From Corynebacterium felinum (GTDB lineage: Bacteria; Actinomycetota; Actinomycetes; Mycobacteriales; Mycobacteriaceae), in the NCBI RefSeq assembly GCF_030408755.1, contig NZ_CP047209.1:1364001-1428000 (forward strand): DNA of 64,000 bases, written 5' to 3'. A program made the translations under genes and the position numbers. Positions within the stretch are counted from its first letter, which is position 1; each line of letters starts with the position of its first letter. Below, piece by piece: positions 44,530 to 53,741 of the stretch. Below the pieces are notes generated by a model that saw only the letters and a program-made list of their open reading frames with translations, did no database searches and was not told the DNA's origin.

Positions 44530-45179
44530 TGGGTGCGCATGATTTTCAGGTCGTTTCTTCCGAGCTGCTTCATGACGCCCCCATTCTGGCGCTGCGTCGC
44601 GATGAGGTAGTCATGCCGGGGGGTTCCATTGCCTCGCGCGAAGTGGTGGAGCATTTCGGTGCCGTTGCGGTTGTTGCTTTTGATGGCGAGAAGATTGCGC
44701 TTGTTCGCCAATACCGTCGCGCCTGTGGCTTGAGGCTGTGGGAATTGCCTGCTGGTTTGTTGGATTTCGCAAACGAGCCGGAGCTCACCTGTGCGCAGCG
44801 CGAATTGGAAGAGGAAGCAGGTGTGCAAGCTCAGCAGTGGTCTGTGCTGTGTGATCTGATAACCAGCCCTGGTTTTTGTGATGAGGCCGTGCGGGTGTTT
44901 TTAGCGCAAGATCTTGCCCACGTTGCTATCCCTGAGGCTAGTGATGAGGAAGCGGACATGGATCGGACGTGGGTGTCACTCGATGATGCGGTGTCCATGG
45001 TTTTGTCGGGTGAGATTCATAACTCGATCGCTATTGCGGGCATCATGTCGGCGTGGCAGGTTATATACAACGGGCACAAGGCGCGAGAGTGTGCGCAGCC
45101 TTTCGCGATCAGACCAACGGCCTTGGCGCGGCGTCGACAAGCTGAAGGCTTAGACAAGGACATGAAGAAGCGCCCGTGA
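44529..45179 (+). CDS. Nudix hydrolase, ADP-ribose pyrophosphatase type
   Basis: A 216-aa Nudix enzyme. The catalytic box is at about 77-99 and ends [18 protein letters not shown] just before it is typical of ADP-ribose pyrophosphatases. A C-terminal basic tail of 20 residues is present. It starts in a TAATG overlap with steB and ends in a GTGA overlap with xerD, so the three genes are translationally coupled. In mycobacteria and C. glutamicum pyrG lies between the steB and Nudix genes; here it is absent. Confidence 0.88.
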   Translation: MGAHDFQVVSSELLHDAPILALRRDEVVMPGGSIASREVVEHFGAVAVVAFDGEKIALVRQYRRACGLRLWELPAGLLDFANEPELTCAQRELEEEAGVQAQQWSVLCDLITSPGFCDEAVRVFLAQDLAHVAIPEASDEEADMDRTWVSLDDAVSMVLSGEIHNSIAIAGIMSAWQVIYNGHKARECAQPFAIRPTALARRRQAEGLDKDMKKRP

Positions 45180-46090
45180 ACACCCCGCAGCAGGCAGCGC
45201 AGCTGTGGCTTACCCACCTTGCTGTGGAAAAAGGGTTGAGCTTAAACACGCTGAGCAACTATCGACGCGACGTGAACCGCTACCTCCAGTGGCTTGAGGA
45301 AGCACAGATTAGTGATGTGCGTGATGTGCAAAGCCTCGATTTAGAAAAATATGTTGCAGACATGCGTCGCGGTTTTGCCGGGGCGCCACTGAGTGCCTCC
45401 TCGGCGGCGCGGGCGCTGAGCGTTGCCCGCGGTCTGCATAAATTTTGTCTGTTTGAGGGGCTCGTTGATACCGACGTGGCGGCGGAAGTGTCGCCGCCGG
45501 CGCAAAGTAAGCATCTGCCCGATACCTTAAGCATTGAGGAAGTTGCAGCGCTTATCGACGCCATCCCCAGCGGGGAGCATGCAACGCCGAGTGATCTTCG
45601 TGACCGCGCCTTAATAGAATTGCTCTACGGCACGGGTGCACGTATCAGCGAAATTACCAGTCTTGTGGTGGACGATTGCACGGATTGCGAAGGTGTGCTC
45701 AGCATTCGCGGTAAGGGAAATAAGCAACGCATTGTGCCCGTAGGACGGCAGGCGCTGCGCGCTGTGGAAACCTATCTTGTGCGCGGCAGGCCGAGTTTAT
45801 CGCGCGGACAATCGCACGCCTTGTTCCTTAATAAGCGTGGGGGTGAGTTGTCGCGCCAGTCAGCCTGGGCGATTATTAAAACTGCGGCGCAGCGCGCAGG
45901 TATTGAGAAAGAGATTTCCCCGCACACACTTCGCCACAGCTTTGCAACGCATATGCTGCAAGGCGGCGCGGATGTCAGGGTGGTTCAAGAATTGTTGGGG
46001 CATGCCTCTGTGACCACCACCCAGATTTATACGCATGTGTCGGCGGAGAATCTGCGTAGCGTGTGGCTGAGCTCGCATCCGCGTAATTAG
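45176..46090 (+). CDS. xerD: Tyrosine recombinase XerD
   Basis: Site-specific recombinase resolving chromosome dimers at dif with XerC (304 aa). The N-terminal SAM-like domain spans 1-95. Catalytic residues are visible: Arg in GTGARISEI near 160, [12 protein letters not shown] (His and Arg) near 252, [13 protein letters not shown] with the second His and the Tyr nucleophile near 285. Start GTG 45176 overlaps the Nudix stop. Chromosomal gene in its conserved place, not a phage integrase. Confidence 0.93.
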   Translation: MNTPQQAAQLWLTHLAVEKGLSLNTLSNYRRDVNRYLQWLEEAQISDVRDVQSLDLEKYVADMRRGFAGAPLSASSAARALSVARGLHKFCLFEGLVDTDVAAEVSPPAQSKHLPDTLSIEEVAALIDAIPSGEHATPSDLRDRALIELLYGTGARISEITSLVVDDCTDCEGVLSIRGKGNKQRIVPVGRQALRAVETYLVRGRPSLSRGQSHALFLNKRGGELSRQSAWAIIKTAAQRAGIEKEISPHTLRHSFATHMLQGGADVRVVQELLGHASVTTTQIYTHVSAENLRSVWLSSHPRN

Positions 46091-46417
46091 TAGCAAAGTG
46101 TGACTGTGGCCGTGTGTCGGCGGAGTGGATGCTGTGAGTGCGGCAAGGGTGTTTCCTTGACATTGTTGCTATCGGCGTGTTTGTGCACACGCTTGTGCCA
46201 CTTTGGTTTTATGGTGGCTATAGGCAAACGTACCGGCGTAAAATAACACTGTTGTGATTTCACAATATGTGAGGAAACTGCGAAGTAAACCACCGTTGCG
46301 CCTTAATGCTTTCACTGTCTGCTTTAATCGCGAAGCTCTGGGAGATGGCAGGGGTGTAGGTGTTTTCGGGCGGGGGTCTTCAGGAGACGTAATTCAACGA
46401 AAATCAAGGAAGAGGGA
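46091..46417 (+). promoter_or_regulatory. parA upstream region with a palindrome
   Basis: A 327-base gap with no gene seen. TTGTGA-TT-TCACAA (46252-46265) is a perfect palindrome. Its 2-base centre differs from the 6-base centre of GlxR/CRP sites, so the cognate regulator is unclear. AAGGAAGAGGG (46406-46416) is the ribosome site of the next gene. Confidence 0.4.
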
Positions 46418-47296
46418 TTGACAGTGGCTGAGAAAGGTCTTTTTCCGACCTCTGATCCAAAGGTTGGTTTAACTGGTCGTCCCTTGAGGCAGTTTCCGGA
46501 GCCGAAGCCATTAGACAAGCACGGTCCCGCCAGGATTATTGCAATGTGCAACCAAAAGGGCGGGGTAGGTAAAACCACCTCCACGATCAACCTCGGTGCG
46601 TGTCTTGCTGAGGCGGGCCGTCGAGTGTTGTTGGTGGATTTGGACCCACAAGGTGCACTATCGGCGGGGCTGGGGGTACCTTTCGATGAGCTGGATGTCA
46701 CGGTATATAACCTGATGGTGGATCAGCGTACGTCGATTCACCAAGCGATCCATAAGACTGGTGTTCCTGGTTTAGATTTGGTGCCGGCGAATATTGATTT
46801 GTCGGCCGCTGAGATTCAGCTGGTGAATGAGGTCGGTCGCGAGCAAACGTTGGCGCGTGCGCTGCGCCCTGTGATGAAGGATTACGATTACATCATTTTA
46901 GATTGCCAGCCTTCATTAGGGCTGCTTACAGTGAACGCTTTGGCCTGTGCTCATGGTGTGATCATTCCGATGGAATGTGAGTATTTCTCGTTGCGCGGTT
47001 TGGCGTTGCTCAACGATACGGTGTCGAAGGTGCGCGATCGTTTGAATTTTAATTTGGAGATCATTGGTATTTTGGTCACCATGTTTGATCGTCGTACCAC
47101 GCACGCGCGTGAGGTGATGTCGCGGGTGGTTGAGGTGTTTGAAGATCGCGTGTTTGACACCGTGATTACGCGCACGGTTCGTTTCCCAGAAACGTCGGTG
47201 GCTGGCGAGTCGATTATTACGTGGGCTCCGTCCTCGGCTGGTGCGCAGCAGTATCGTCAGTTGGCGCGTGAGGTTATTGAGCGCACGAACGGCTAA
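46418..47296 (+). CDS. ParA-family ATPase (Soj-like, scpA-linked)
   Basis: A deviant-Walker ATPase (292 aa) of the ParA/Soj type. KGGVGKTTSTINL is the P-loop near residue 46; VDLDPQGAL and DYIILDCQPSLG follow. It corresponds to Rv1708, the ParA paralogue placed before scpA rather than the origin-proximal parA, so a role in chromosome segregation or positioning is likely. The start is TTG 46418 or GTG 46424; both have a fitting purine-rich site. Its stop abuts the scpA ATG directly. Confidence 0.9.
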   Translation: MTVAEKGLFPTSDPKVGLTGRPLRQFPEPKPLDKHGPARIIAMCNQKGGVGKTTSTINLGACLAEAGRRVLLVDLDPQGALSAGLGVPFDELDVTVYNLMVDQRTSIHQAIHKTGVPGLDLVPANIDLSAAEIQLVNEVGREQTLARALRPVMKDYDYIILDCQPSLGLLTVNALACAHGVIIPMECEYFSLRGLALLNDTVSKVRDRLNFNLEIIGILVTMFDRRTTHAREVMSRVVEVFEDRVFDTVITRTVRFPETSVAGESIITWAPSSAGAQQYRQLAREVIERTNG

Positions 47297-48121
47297 ATGA
47301 GCGAGCTTTCCACGCATGATGATGCAATTCAGCCGGAGATTACTGGTTTTCGTATTGTCTTAAATAATTTTCAAGGCCCTTTTGATCTTTTGTTGCAGCT
47401 GATTAGCTCGAAGAAGATGGATGTCACTGAGGTTGCCTTGGCTCAGGTGACCGATGATTTTGTGGCGTATACCAAGCAGTTGGGTGAGTTTTCGAGTTTG
47501 GATGAAACCACCGAGTTTTTGGTTGTGGCGGCCACGTTGTTGGATTTGAAAGCTGCGCGTTTGCTTCCTCATGGTTCGGTGGATAGTGAAGCTGATCTGG
47601 AGTTTTTGGAGGCGCGTGATCTGCTGTTTGCTCGGTTGTTGCAGTATCGGGCATATAAGCAGGTGGCTGATTTGTTTGCTGTGTGGCAGGCGGGGGCTAG
47701 GCTACGGTATCCGCGGGCGGTGGGGATGGAGCCGCGGTTTGCCCAGTTGTTACCTGAAGTGGATTTGGGGCATGATTCGGAAAGTTTTGCTCAGTTGGCG
47801 GCGGGTGTTTTTCGCCCGAAGCCCCCTGAATTGGTGGGCACTGCCCATATTCACCAGGTTGCGGTTTCGGTGCCGGAGCAGGCTGGTCGTGTGCTGGATT
47901 TGTTGCGTGTTGTCGGTGCCGGTGAGTGGTTGACGTTCTCAGCGTTGGTGCAGGATTGTACTGTGTCGATGCAGGTTGTGGGCCGTTTTTTGGCGCTGCT
48001 TGAATTGTATAAAGCGCAGGCGGTGAAGTTGGAGCAGCAGGAGTCGTTGGGTCAGTTGCGTGTGTGTTGGACGGGCGTGGAGGTAGATCCGGCGGTGGTT
48101 GCGGCTGCAACTTGGGAGTAG
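47297..48121 (+). CDS. scpA: Segregation and condensation protein ScpA
   Basis: The kleisin subunit of the SMC-ScpAB condensin (274 aa). The N-terminal FQGPFDLLLQLISSKKMDVTEVAL and FLVVAATLLDLKAARLLP are family hallmarks; the C-terminal winged helix (about 200-274) binds the SMC head. The ATG follows the parA stop with no gap. Its usual partner gene scpB is not next to it but 7.2 kb downstream. Confidence 0.95.
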   Translation: MSELSTHDDAIQPEITGFRIVLNNFQGPFDLLLQLISSKKMDVTEVALAQVTDDFVAYTKQLGEFSSLDETTEFLVVAATLLDLKAARLLPHGSVDSEADLEFLEARDLLFARLLQYRAYKQVADLFAVWQAGARLRYPRAVGMEPRFAQLLPEVDLGHDSESFAQLAAGVFRPKPPELVGTAHIHQVAVSVPEQAGRVLDLLRVVGAGEWLTFSALVQDCTVSMQVVGRFLALLELYKAQAVKLEQQESLGQLRVCWTGVEVDPAVVAAATWE

Positions 48122-48197
48122 CTTGCTAAGCTTCTAAGCGTAGCTGTGGTTGCGTTGTGTGGAAGTGCTTGTGATCCAAAAAAGAGGGGTGTGTGCC

Positions 48198-48800
48198 GTG
48201 GGTATTGTGGTTGTGTCTGGTTTGGCATCGGGTGTAGGTAAGACGACGGCGGCGGCGGCGATTGTGCGGGTGTTGCAGGATCGGGGGCGGGATGTGATTC
48301 CTGTGAAGGTGGCGCGTTTGCGTACCAGTACTACGTTGGATATTGGCACGATTGAGAAGTTGACGGGGATTAAGGGTGAGGATTTTTCTGATGCTTTAGA
48401 TCCGATTGCTGTTGTCAAGCAGCTTTCCGACGCCGGCAAGACGGTGGTTGTTGAAGGCTCTGGTGGGTTGAGTGTGCCGTTGTTAGGTGAGGATACGATT
48501 GCGCATATTGCGGCGAAGTTGGATGCGCCTTTAGTGGTTGTGTCTGGAATGGATGACGAGGCTGTCAAGGTTGCTACTCAGGCGGTGCATTTTGCCCACG
48601 CCTGTGGGGCCAGTGTTGAGGGGTTGTTGGGTGGAAAGTTGCCGGCCGGTGCAGATTTGCGGACGCGGCTGATTTTGATGGAGGTGGCGAATGCGACGGG
48701 GGTTCCGTTCATTGGCAGTTTGAATGATGGGGTGGGTTCTTTAGGTGCTGAGGCTTTTGCTGAGGCCACGCAGACGATTTTCTTGCCTGAGCATTGGTAG
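48198..48800 (+). CDS. Divergent BioD-like dethiobiotin synthetase paralogue
   Basis: A 200-aa P-loop protein of the dethiobiotin synthetase family. SGLASGVGKTT (7-17) replaces the canonical GTNTDVGKT, losing the T-D pair, and VKVARLRT replaces KPIQTG, so substrate contacts differ. VVEGSGGLSVPL near 90 matches the family VEGAGGL motif. A canonical bioD lies 4 kb away. It may be a weaker BioD, or an enzyme with altered substrate. I favour GTG 48198 with GAGGGG upstream; the frame is open from 48150. It reads toward the transporter gene, and a shared hairpin separates them. Confidence 0.75.
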   Translation: MGIVVVSGLASGVGKTTAAAAIVRVLQDRGRDVIPVKVARLRTSTTLDIGTIEKLTGIKGEDFSDALDPIAVVKQLSDAGKTVVVEGSGGLSVPLLGEDTIAHIAAKLDAPLVVVSGMDDEAVKVATQAVHFAHACGASVEGLLGGKLPAGADLRTRLILMEVANATGVPFIGSLNDGVGSLGAEAFAEATQTIFLPEHW

Positions 48801-48818
48801 TGTGGGCACAATTGTCAA

Positions 48819-48855
48819 AGGCCGCAGGGAAACCTTGAGGGATCCTGCGGCCTTA
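48819..48855. terminator. Bidirectional terminator between convergent genes
   Basis: AAGGCCGCAGG (48819-48829) pairs perfectly with CCTGCGGCCTT (48845-48855), 15-base loop. It lies 18 bases after the BioD-like gene and 12 bases after the leftward transporter gene. Confidence 0.7.
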
Positions 48856-48867
48856 AGCGTGTTTGTG

Positions 48868-50418
48868 TTAAGTGAGGCGTTGGTGGAGGATTCGGCCGAA
48901 GATCAAGGTGATCAGGCCGATGATCAGGGCGGATATTCCGCAGGTGAGGAAGTAGGTGATTTCTGCCTGAGGGTTTTCCGGGTCGTAGAAGCGGGATATG
49001 GTGCCTGCGAGTGATGTGCCGATGGCCATGGTGAGGAAGAACAGTGCGGAGAATTGGGTGCGGTAGGCTTGAGGGGCGTGTTCGGCGGTGGCTGCCATGC
49101 CGACTGGGCCGCAGAGGAGTTCGCCGATGGCGGCGATCCAGACGGCGAAGGCGAAGATGATAAAGGGGGTGGTGTTGTTAGCGCCGCCTGCGAAGGGGAT
49201 GAAGACGAAGAAGCTCAGTGAGGCGATCATGACGCCGAGGGAGAGTTTGGTGGTTGGTTGTGGGTTTTTGCTGCCGAGTTTGGCCCAAAGAAAGGTGAGT
49301 AGGAGGGCGAAGGTGATCACGAAGAAGGGGTTGAGTGATTGGGTCCAGGCTGCGGGGATTTCGAAGCCGAAGAGCATGCGGTTGAGTCTGATGTCGGAGT
49401 AGACAGCTAGAACGCCGTAGGTTTGGTTCATGATTGCCCAGAAGCAGGCGGAGGCGAAGAAGAGGGGGAGGAAGGCGATGACTTTGCGACGTTCTACCGT
49501 GGTGGTTTTGGGGGAACGAATGATGACAACCAGCAGGATAAGTGCGGCAAGGCAGGTGACGATGAGCAGGGAGAAGGCGAGGTCAGCGGGCTGGATTGTT
49601 CCAGTGGCGGCCATAGTGACGACTCCGCTGAAGATCACGGTGCCACAGCTGAAGATGAAGATGGCATAGGTGGTGTTGATGGGGTTTGCTGGTTGTGTAA
49701 TGGTGGTGCGAATGTCGGGGTCGAGCGCGTCGATCATTCTGCGACGGAGGCTTATATACGAGATCATGCCGATGATCATGAGTGCGGCGGCGGCTAAGAA
49801 CCCGTGGTGGAAGCTGTAGGCTTGGGCAAGCCATCCGGTGATTAGTGGGCCTAGGATGGCGACGATTTGGATTCCGAGGTAGAAGAATTGGAAGCCGGTT
49901 TCGCGGGCGTTGTGGGAGTCTTCGCGGTAGACCGCGCCGAGGATAGTGATCGCGGCTGTTTTCAGCGAGCCGGAGCCGACTGCGATAAGGCTAAGCCCGA
50001 GGGCGAGTCCGATAACTGGGTGTGGGGCAAGCGAGAGGATGAGATGTCCTGCGACTAGTAGGCCTGCACCTATCAGCAGTGTTCTTTCGGGGCCGAGGAT
50101 GCGGTCGGCGACCCAGCCGCCGGCGAAGGTGCACAGATACACGAGGGCGCCGTATGCGCCGATGAGTGCGGTGGCATGTGATTTGTCGATGCCGATGCCG
50201 CCTTCGCTGACGCTGTAGTACAGGTAGAAGGCGAGGATGGCTTGCATTCCGTAGAAGCTGAACCGTTCCCATGCTTCGATGCTGACGAGATTGAAGGTTG
50301 CGAGTGGATGTTCGGCATGAACTGTGGTCATAAGGTTGCGTGGTGTCGATGGTGTAGGTGGGGTGTGGGGGCGGTCCGCCACCGCTGTACGCTGTTCAAG
50401 TTTGGTCATATATGGCAT
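48868..50418 (-). CDS. POT/PTR family proton-coupled peptide transporter
   Basis: A 516-aa MFS-type transporter with 12-14 hydrophobic segments. ERFSFYGMQAILAFYLYY is the PTR family signature near residue 49; a second signature-like region (KSHATALIGAYGALVYLCTFAGGWVAD) follows. Family members import di- and tripeptides with protons (DtpT-like); some carry other small solutes. The start is ATG 50418 or ATG 50409. It is divergent from bioA and shares the 157-base promoter region and a palindrome with it, which hints at co-regulation with biotin genes. Confidence 0.88.
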   Translation of the reverse strand: MPYMTKLEQRTAVADRPHTPPTPSTPRNLMTTVHAEHPLATFNLVSIEAWERFSFYGMQAILAFYLYYSVSEGGIGIDKSHATALIGAYGALVYLCTFAGGWVADRILGPERTLLIGAGLLVAGHLILSLAPHPVIGLALGLSLIAVGSGSLKTAAITILGAVYREDSHNARETGFQFFYLGIQIVAILGPLITGWLAQAYSFHHGFLAAAALMIIGMISYISLRRRMIDALDPDIRTTITQPANPINTTYAIFIFSCGTVIFSGVVTMAATGTIQPADLAFSLLIVTCLAALILLVVIIRSPKTTTVERRKVIAFLPLFFASACFWAIMNQTYGVLAVYSDIRLNRMLFGFEIPAAWTQSLNPFFVITFALLLTFLWAKLGSKNPQPTTKLSLGVMIASLSFFVFIPFAGGANNTTPFIIFAFAVWIAAIGELLCGPVGMAATAEHAPQAYRTQFSALFFLTMAIGTSLAGTISRFYDPENPQAEITYFLTCGISALIIGLITLIFGRILHQRLT

Positions 50419-50464
50419 TATTCCTTGAAAAAGATGTCATGTGACGCTTTTAGGCTAAAATTTC

Positions 50465-50479
50465 TTGAATAGTGTTCAA
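50465..50479. promoter_or_regulatory. BioQ-like palindrome in the transporter/bioA divergent promoter
   Basis: TTGAATAGTGTTCAA has perfect 5-base arms around TAGTG. The core TGAAT-AGT-GTTCA resembles the TGAAC-N3-GTTAC operator described for the TetR-type biotin repressor BioQ of C. glutamicum. A TTGACA at 50488-50493 could be a -35 element for bioA. No BioQ gene is in the window. Confidence 0.45.
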
Positions 50480-50575
50480 AAATTGCTTTGACAAGGCAAC
50501 ATAACCAAAAAAATCCTACCTATCGGCGTGGCACACCTTCATGCCACCACTTCGTGTTAAGAATCGCAGCAACCA

Positions 50576-51994
50576 ATGACCCCACACTCGTACCAGAATC
50601 CACATAGCACCCACCTTGCTTCATCACCAGCAACGCCTGAAGAAATCGACCAGCTGGTCCATTTCGACCAAGCGCACATTTGGCATCCCTACAGCCCCAC
50701 CCCGGCGCGCGTTGATCCGGTGATCATTGATCGCACGGAAGGCGCGTATTTGGTCTGTGCTGATGGGCGAAGATTGATTGATGGGATGAGTTCGTGGTGG
50801 GCTGCGGCTCATGGGCATAGCCATCCGCGTTTGGTTGCTGCTGCGCAGGCGCAGATTGCGAAGATGAGCCATGTGATGTTTGGTGGTTTGAGTCATGCCC
50901 CAGCGGTGTCGGCCGCAAAGGTGTTGCTGGAGTTGATTGCCCAGGACTTTGCTCAGGCGCGCGCTGCCGGGCGCGGTCGTGCGGATGCAGGTGAGTCGCT
51001 GGCGGCGTCGACACGCACTTTGCTGCTGGAGAAGGTGTTTTTCGCCGATTCTGGGTCGGTTGCGGTCGAGGTGGCGATGAAGATGGCGTTGCAGTATCAG
51101 CGGGGTAGGGGAAAGCCTGAGCGCAAGCGTTTTCTGACATGGCGGCGTGGCTATCACGGTGATACGTTTGCGGCAATGTCTGTCTGCGATCCCGATGGGG
51201 GCATGCATGCGATGTGGACAGGGGTGATTGCTGATCACGTGTTTGCGCCCGCACCTCCACGACGGGGAAGTAGTGCGGCGCAGATCGCCGACTATGTAGC
51301 GGTAGTGCTCGATCTCATCAGCCCAGATATTGCAGGTTTGATCGTGGAACCGAAAGTCCAAGGCGCAGGCGGAATGCTGTTTCATGACGATGCATTGTTG
51401 GTTGAGTTGCGCGCACTGTGCGACGAGCATGAGCTGGTGTTCATCGCCGATGAGATCGCAACTGGCTTTGGGCGCACAGGCACGCTGTTTGCCACCACCT
51501 CAGCGGGCGTGATGCCGGACATCATGTGCGTGGGCAAGGCGCTCACGGGCGGTTTCATGTCGCTAGCAGCCACGGTGGCAACATCGACAATCGCCCGCGT
51601 GATCGATACTCCCGCTGGGGGTGGGGCGCTGATGCATGGCCCGACATTTATGGCTAACCCGCTTGCTTGTGCTGTTGCCGCCGAGTCCATGTCCATGATC
51701 CAGGAAGGGCAGTGGCGAGACGATGTTGCCCGCATTGAACAGGCATTATCCGCAGGGCTTGCGCATTTGCGCCAGCATCCACGGGTTGCGGATGTGCGGG
51801 TACTCGGCGCGATCGGGGTCGTTGAGCTTATCGACGCCGTCGACATGCAGCACGCAACAACCACCACCTGCGCGCACGGGGTGTGGCTACGCCCCTTCGG
51901 GCGACTGGTCTATACCATGCCCCCATATTGCGCCACCAACGACGAAGTTGCACGCATCTGCACCGCCATCACAGCAATTGTCGACGGGCCTTAA
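50576..51994 (+). CDS. bioA: Adenosylmethionine-8-amino-7-oxononanoate aminotransferase
   Basis: A PLP enzyme converting KAPA to DAPA in biotin synthesis (472 aa). Signatures: IWHPYSP near residue 35, GMSSWWAAAHGHSHP near 70, ADSGSVAVEVAMKMALQYQRG near 157, FIADEIATGFGRTG near 290, and the PLP lysine in CVGKALTGGFM near 322. It is about 40 residues longer than E. coli BioA, partly from an N-terminal extension and an Ala/Arg/Gly-rich insert (about 128-145) before the ADSGS motif. ATG 50576. Followed by bioD. Confidence 0.93.
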   Translation: MTPHSYQNPHSTHLASSPATPEEIDQLVHFDQAHIWHPYSPTPARVDPVIIDRTEGAYLVCADGRRLIDGMSSWWAAAHGHSHPRLVAAAQAQIAKMSHVMFGGLSHAPAVSAAKVLLELIAQDFAQARAAGRGRADAGESLAASTRTLLLEKVFFADSGSVAVEVAMKMALQYQRGRGKPERKRFLTWRRGYHGDTFAAMSVCDPDGGMHAMWTGVIADHVFAPAPPRRGSSAAQIADYVAVVLDLISPDIAGLIVEPKVQGAGGMLFHDDALLVELRALCDEHELVFIADEIATGFGRTGTLFATTSAGVMPDIMCVGKALTGGFMSLAATVATSTIARVIDTPAGGGALMHGPTFMANPLACAVAAESMSMIQEGQWRDDVARIEQALSAGLAHLRQHPRVADVRVLGAIGVVELIDAVDMQHATTTTCAHGVWLRPFGRLVYTMPPYCATNDEVARICTAITAIVDGP

Positions 51995-52093
51995 CGCCTG
52001 CGCCTTTAAAAAACACAGGCTGAACACTCACACACTCCAGCCACACACTCCAGCCACACACTTCTGCACCCTCCCCACAGAAAGACCCCATTG

Positions 52094-52837
52094 ATGATCA
52101 TCGCCATAACCGGAACCAACACCGATGTCGGCAAAACCATTGCCACCGCCGCACTTGCTGCCGAACTATCCCACCGCGGACACCACGTTGACATCATCAA
52201 ACCCATCCAAACCGGGGAAGCAGAAGGGGCAGGCGATATCTACACCATCGAGCAACTCACAGGCATAAAAGGTCACGAACTCATCCGCTACCCCGAACCC
52301 CTAGCACCGAACCTTGCCGCGCGCCGGGCTGCTATGCCCATGCTGACTGCTCAAGAGGTGGCGCAGCGTATTGGTGTGTTCCATGACCAGGCCGTAGCTC
52401 AACATGCTGGTACGGGTAAGTTGCCGCCCGTGGTGTTGGTGGAAGGTGCAGGCGGGTTGCTCGTTCGGATTAACGAGCAAGAAAATTTCGCAGATGTGGT
52501 GCGACTCTTAGGTTGCGGGCTGATTGTGGTGACCTCCCTGGGATTAGGTTCACTGAATGCGGCTGAACTTACTGTTGAGGCGGCGAACGCACGTGGGATT
52601 GACGTGCTCGGCATTATCGGCGGGAGTATCAGTAGTAAGCCGGATCTGGCAACCACCCTGAATCTTGAGGAACTGCCGCGTATTACCAAGCGGCCATTTT
52701 TCGGTGCCTTGCCTGAGGGGCTAGGTGGCAATGCAGATTCGCACGAGTATTATTCACACATCACTCGGCCTCGGTTGCGCGGGCATGTGGATCTAGCGGA
52801 ACTTTTTGCCCATATTGATAAAGAATCCACTGACTAG
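52094..52837 (+). CDS. bioD: Dethiobiotin synthetase
   Basis: Carboxylates DAPA to dethiobiotin using ATP and CO2 (247 aa). Canonical motifs are all present: GTNTDVGKT (7-15), KPIQTGE near 37, VEGAGGLLVRI near 115. It lies 99 bases after bioA, in the same direction. ATG 52094 is preferred over the adjacent TTG 52091. Neither bioB nor bioF is in the window, so the pathway here covers only KAPA to dethiobiotin; many corynebacteria lack bioF and need biotin or a precursor. Confidence 0.95.
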   Translation: MIIAITGTNTDVGKTIATAALAAELSHRGHHVDIIKPIQTGEAEGAGDIYTIEQLTGIKGHELIRYPEPLAPNLAARRAAMPMLTAQEVAQRIGVFHDQAVAQHAGTGKLPPVVLVEGAGGLLVRINEQENFADVVRLLGCGLIVVTSLGLGSLNAAELTVEAANARGIDVLGIIGGSISSKPDLATTLNLEELPRITKRPFFGALPEGLGGNADSHEYYSHITRPRLRGHVDLAELFAHIDKESTD

Positions 52838-53741
52838 TGCTGAGTAATACCCCCCAGCGACTATTAATCGAGCCACATCGCGAGTATCACGCCCGTGTTG
52901 GATTGTGGATGCAAGCCCACGCACACGGGAGCGAGGGGGTTTATAAAAGAGTGGTTTGGGACCATGAAAATCACGCTGATTTTAAACACGTTCGTGCTTG
53001 TATGTTTTGTCACAATGGGTAACCCGAAAGTTTCGACCACGAGCTACTCGCACGATCACCAGGGCACGTAGTGAAAAACTAGGACTGCCTTCGTAGCATG
53101 CAGTTTGGCGAGCGTAACCTTCAACCGCATATTTCGTTGGGTATGGAAGTCGGATCGCCTCGCAGGTACGTGGCGTTGAGCGCATTCGATCTGTGATCGT
53201 GTGTGCATATCTAGCACTGTGCTTAGTAGCGGTAGGGGGCTTTGGAAATATAAGAGAAATATTAATTCGACATAGAGCAAGTGCTACCTGTAAAACCGCA
53301 GGTCAATTTTTCACTTGTGTGCTGAAAGTCGAATCAGTATTTTTGAATCAATCCCCACCTATTCATAGGCATACTGTTCGGTCGAGGTGCGCAAGCCTTT
53401 TCCTGCCCAATCACGTCGATCATGTTTTAGTGCCCTGTCGGTTCCCGCGCTTTCTGGTCACGATGTTTTTTTCTTGATGAGAAAACCCCTACTGACTCGA
53501 CTTTCAGCGAAGAGGTGAGAGCTGCGAGTGGGTGTGTTCACACTCAAGTGCTGCTAACTGCGCCCTGCCATTGAGCTGATAGCCAGCCACCGATTGTGTG
53601 CTGTGCGCTGTGGGGGAACCCAGTTCCGGAATTCAATCCGGCAACAGGTATAGTCACTTGCGTGAACTGAAGTTGAATATTGTTGATTTCGCACGCGTTT
53701 GATTCACCAACCAACAATGCGAAAATAAGGGGACATTGCGC
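52838..53741. other. 0.9-kb region without a recognisable gene
   Basis: No reading frame on either strand has family motifs. Short hydrophobic peptides can be read, for example 52964-53071 (35 aa, MKITLILNTFVLVCFV start) and 53193-53477 (94 aa, starting MIVCAYLALCLVAVGGFG). These look like pieces of a decayed membrane or secreted protein or chance frames. AAGGGG at 53727 belongs to the next gene. Confidence 0.45.

Noticed and set aside
45176..46090. Phage or island integrase
   Set aside because: It is the chromosomal XerD in its conserved place, with no attachment site or phage genes nearby.
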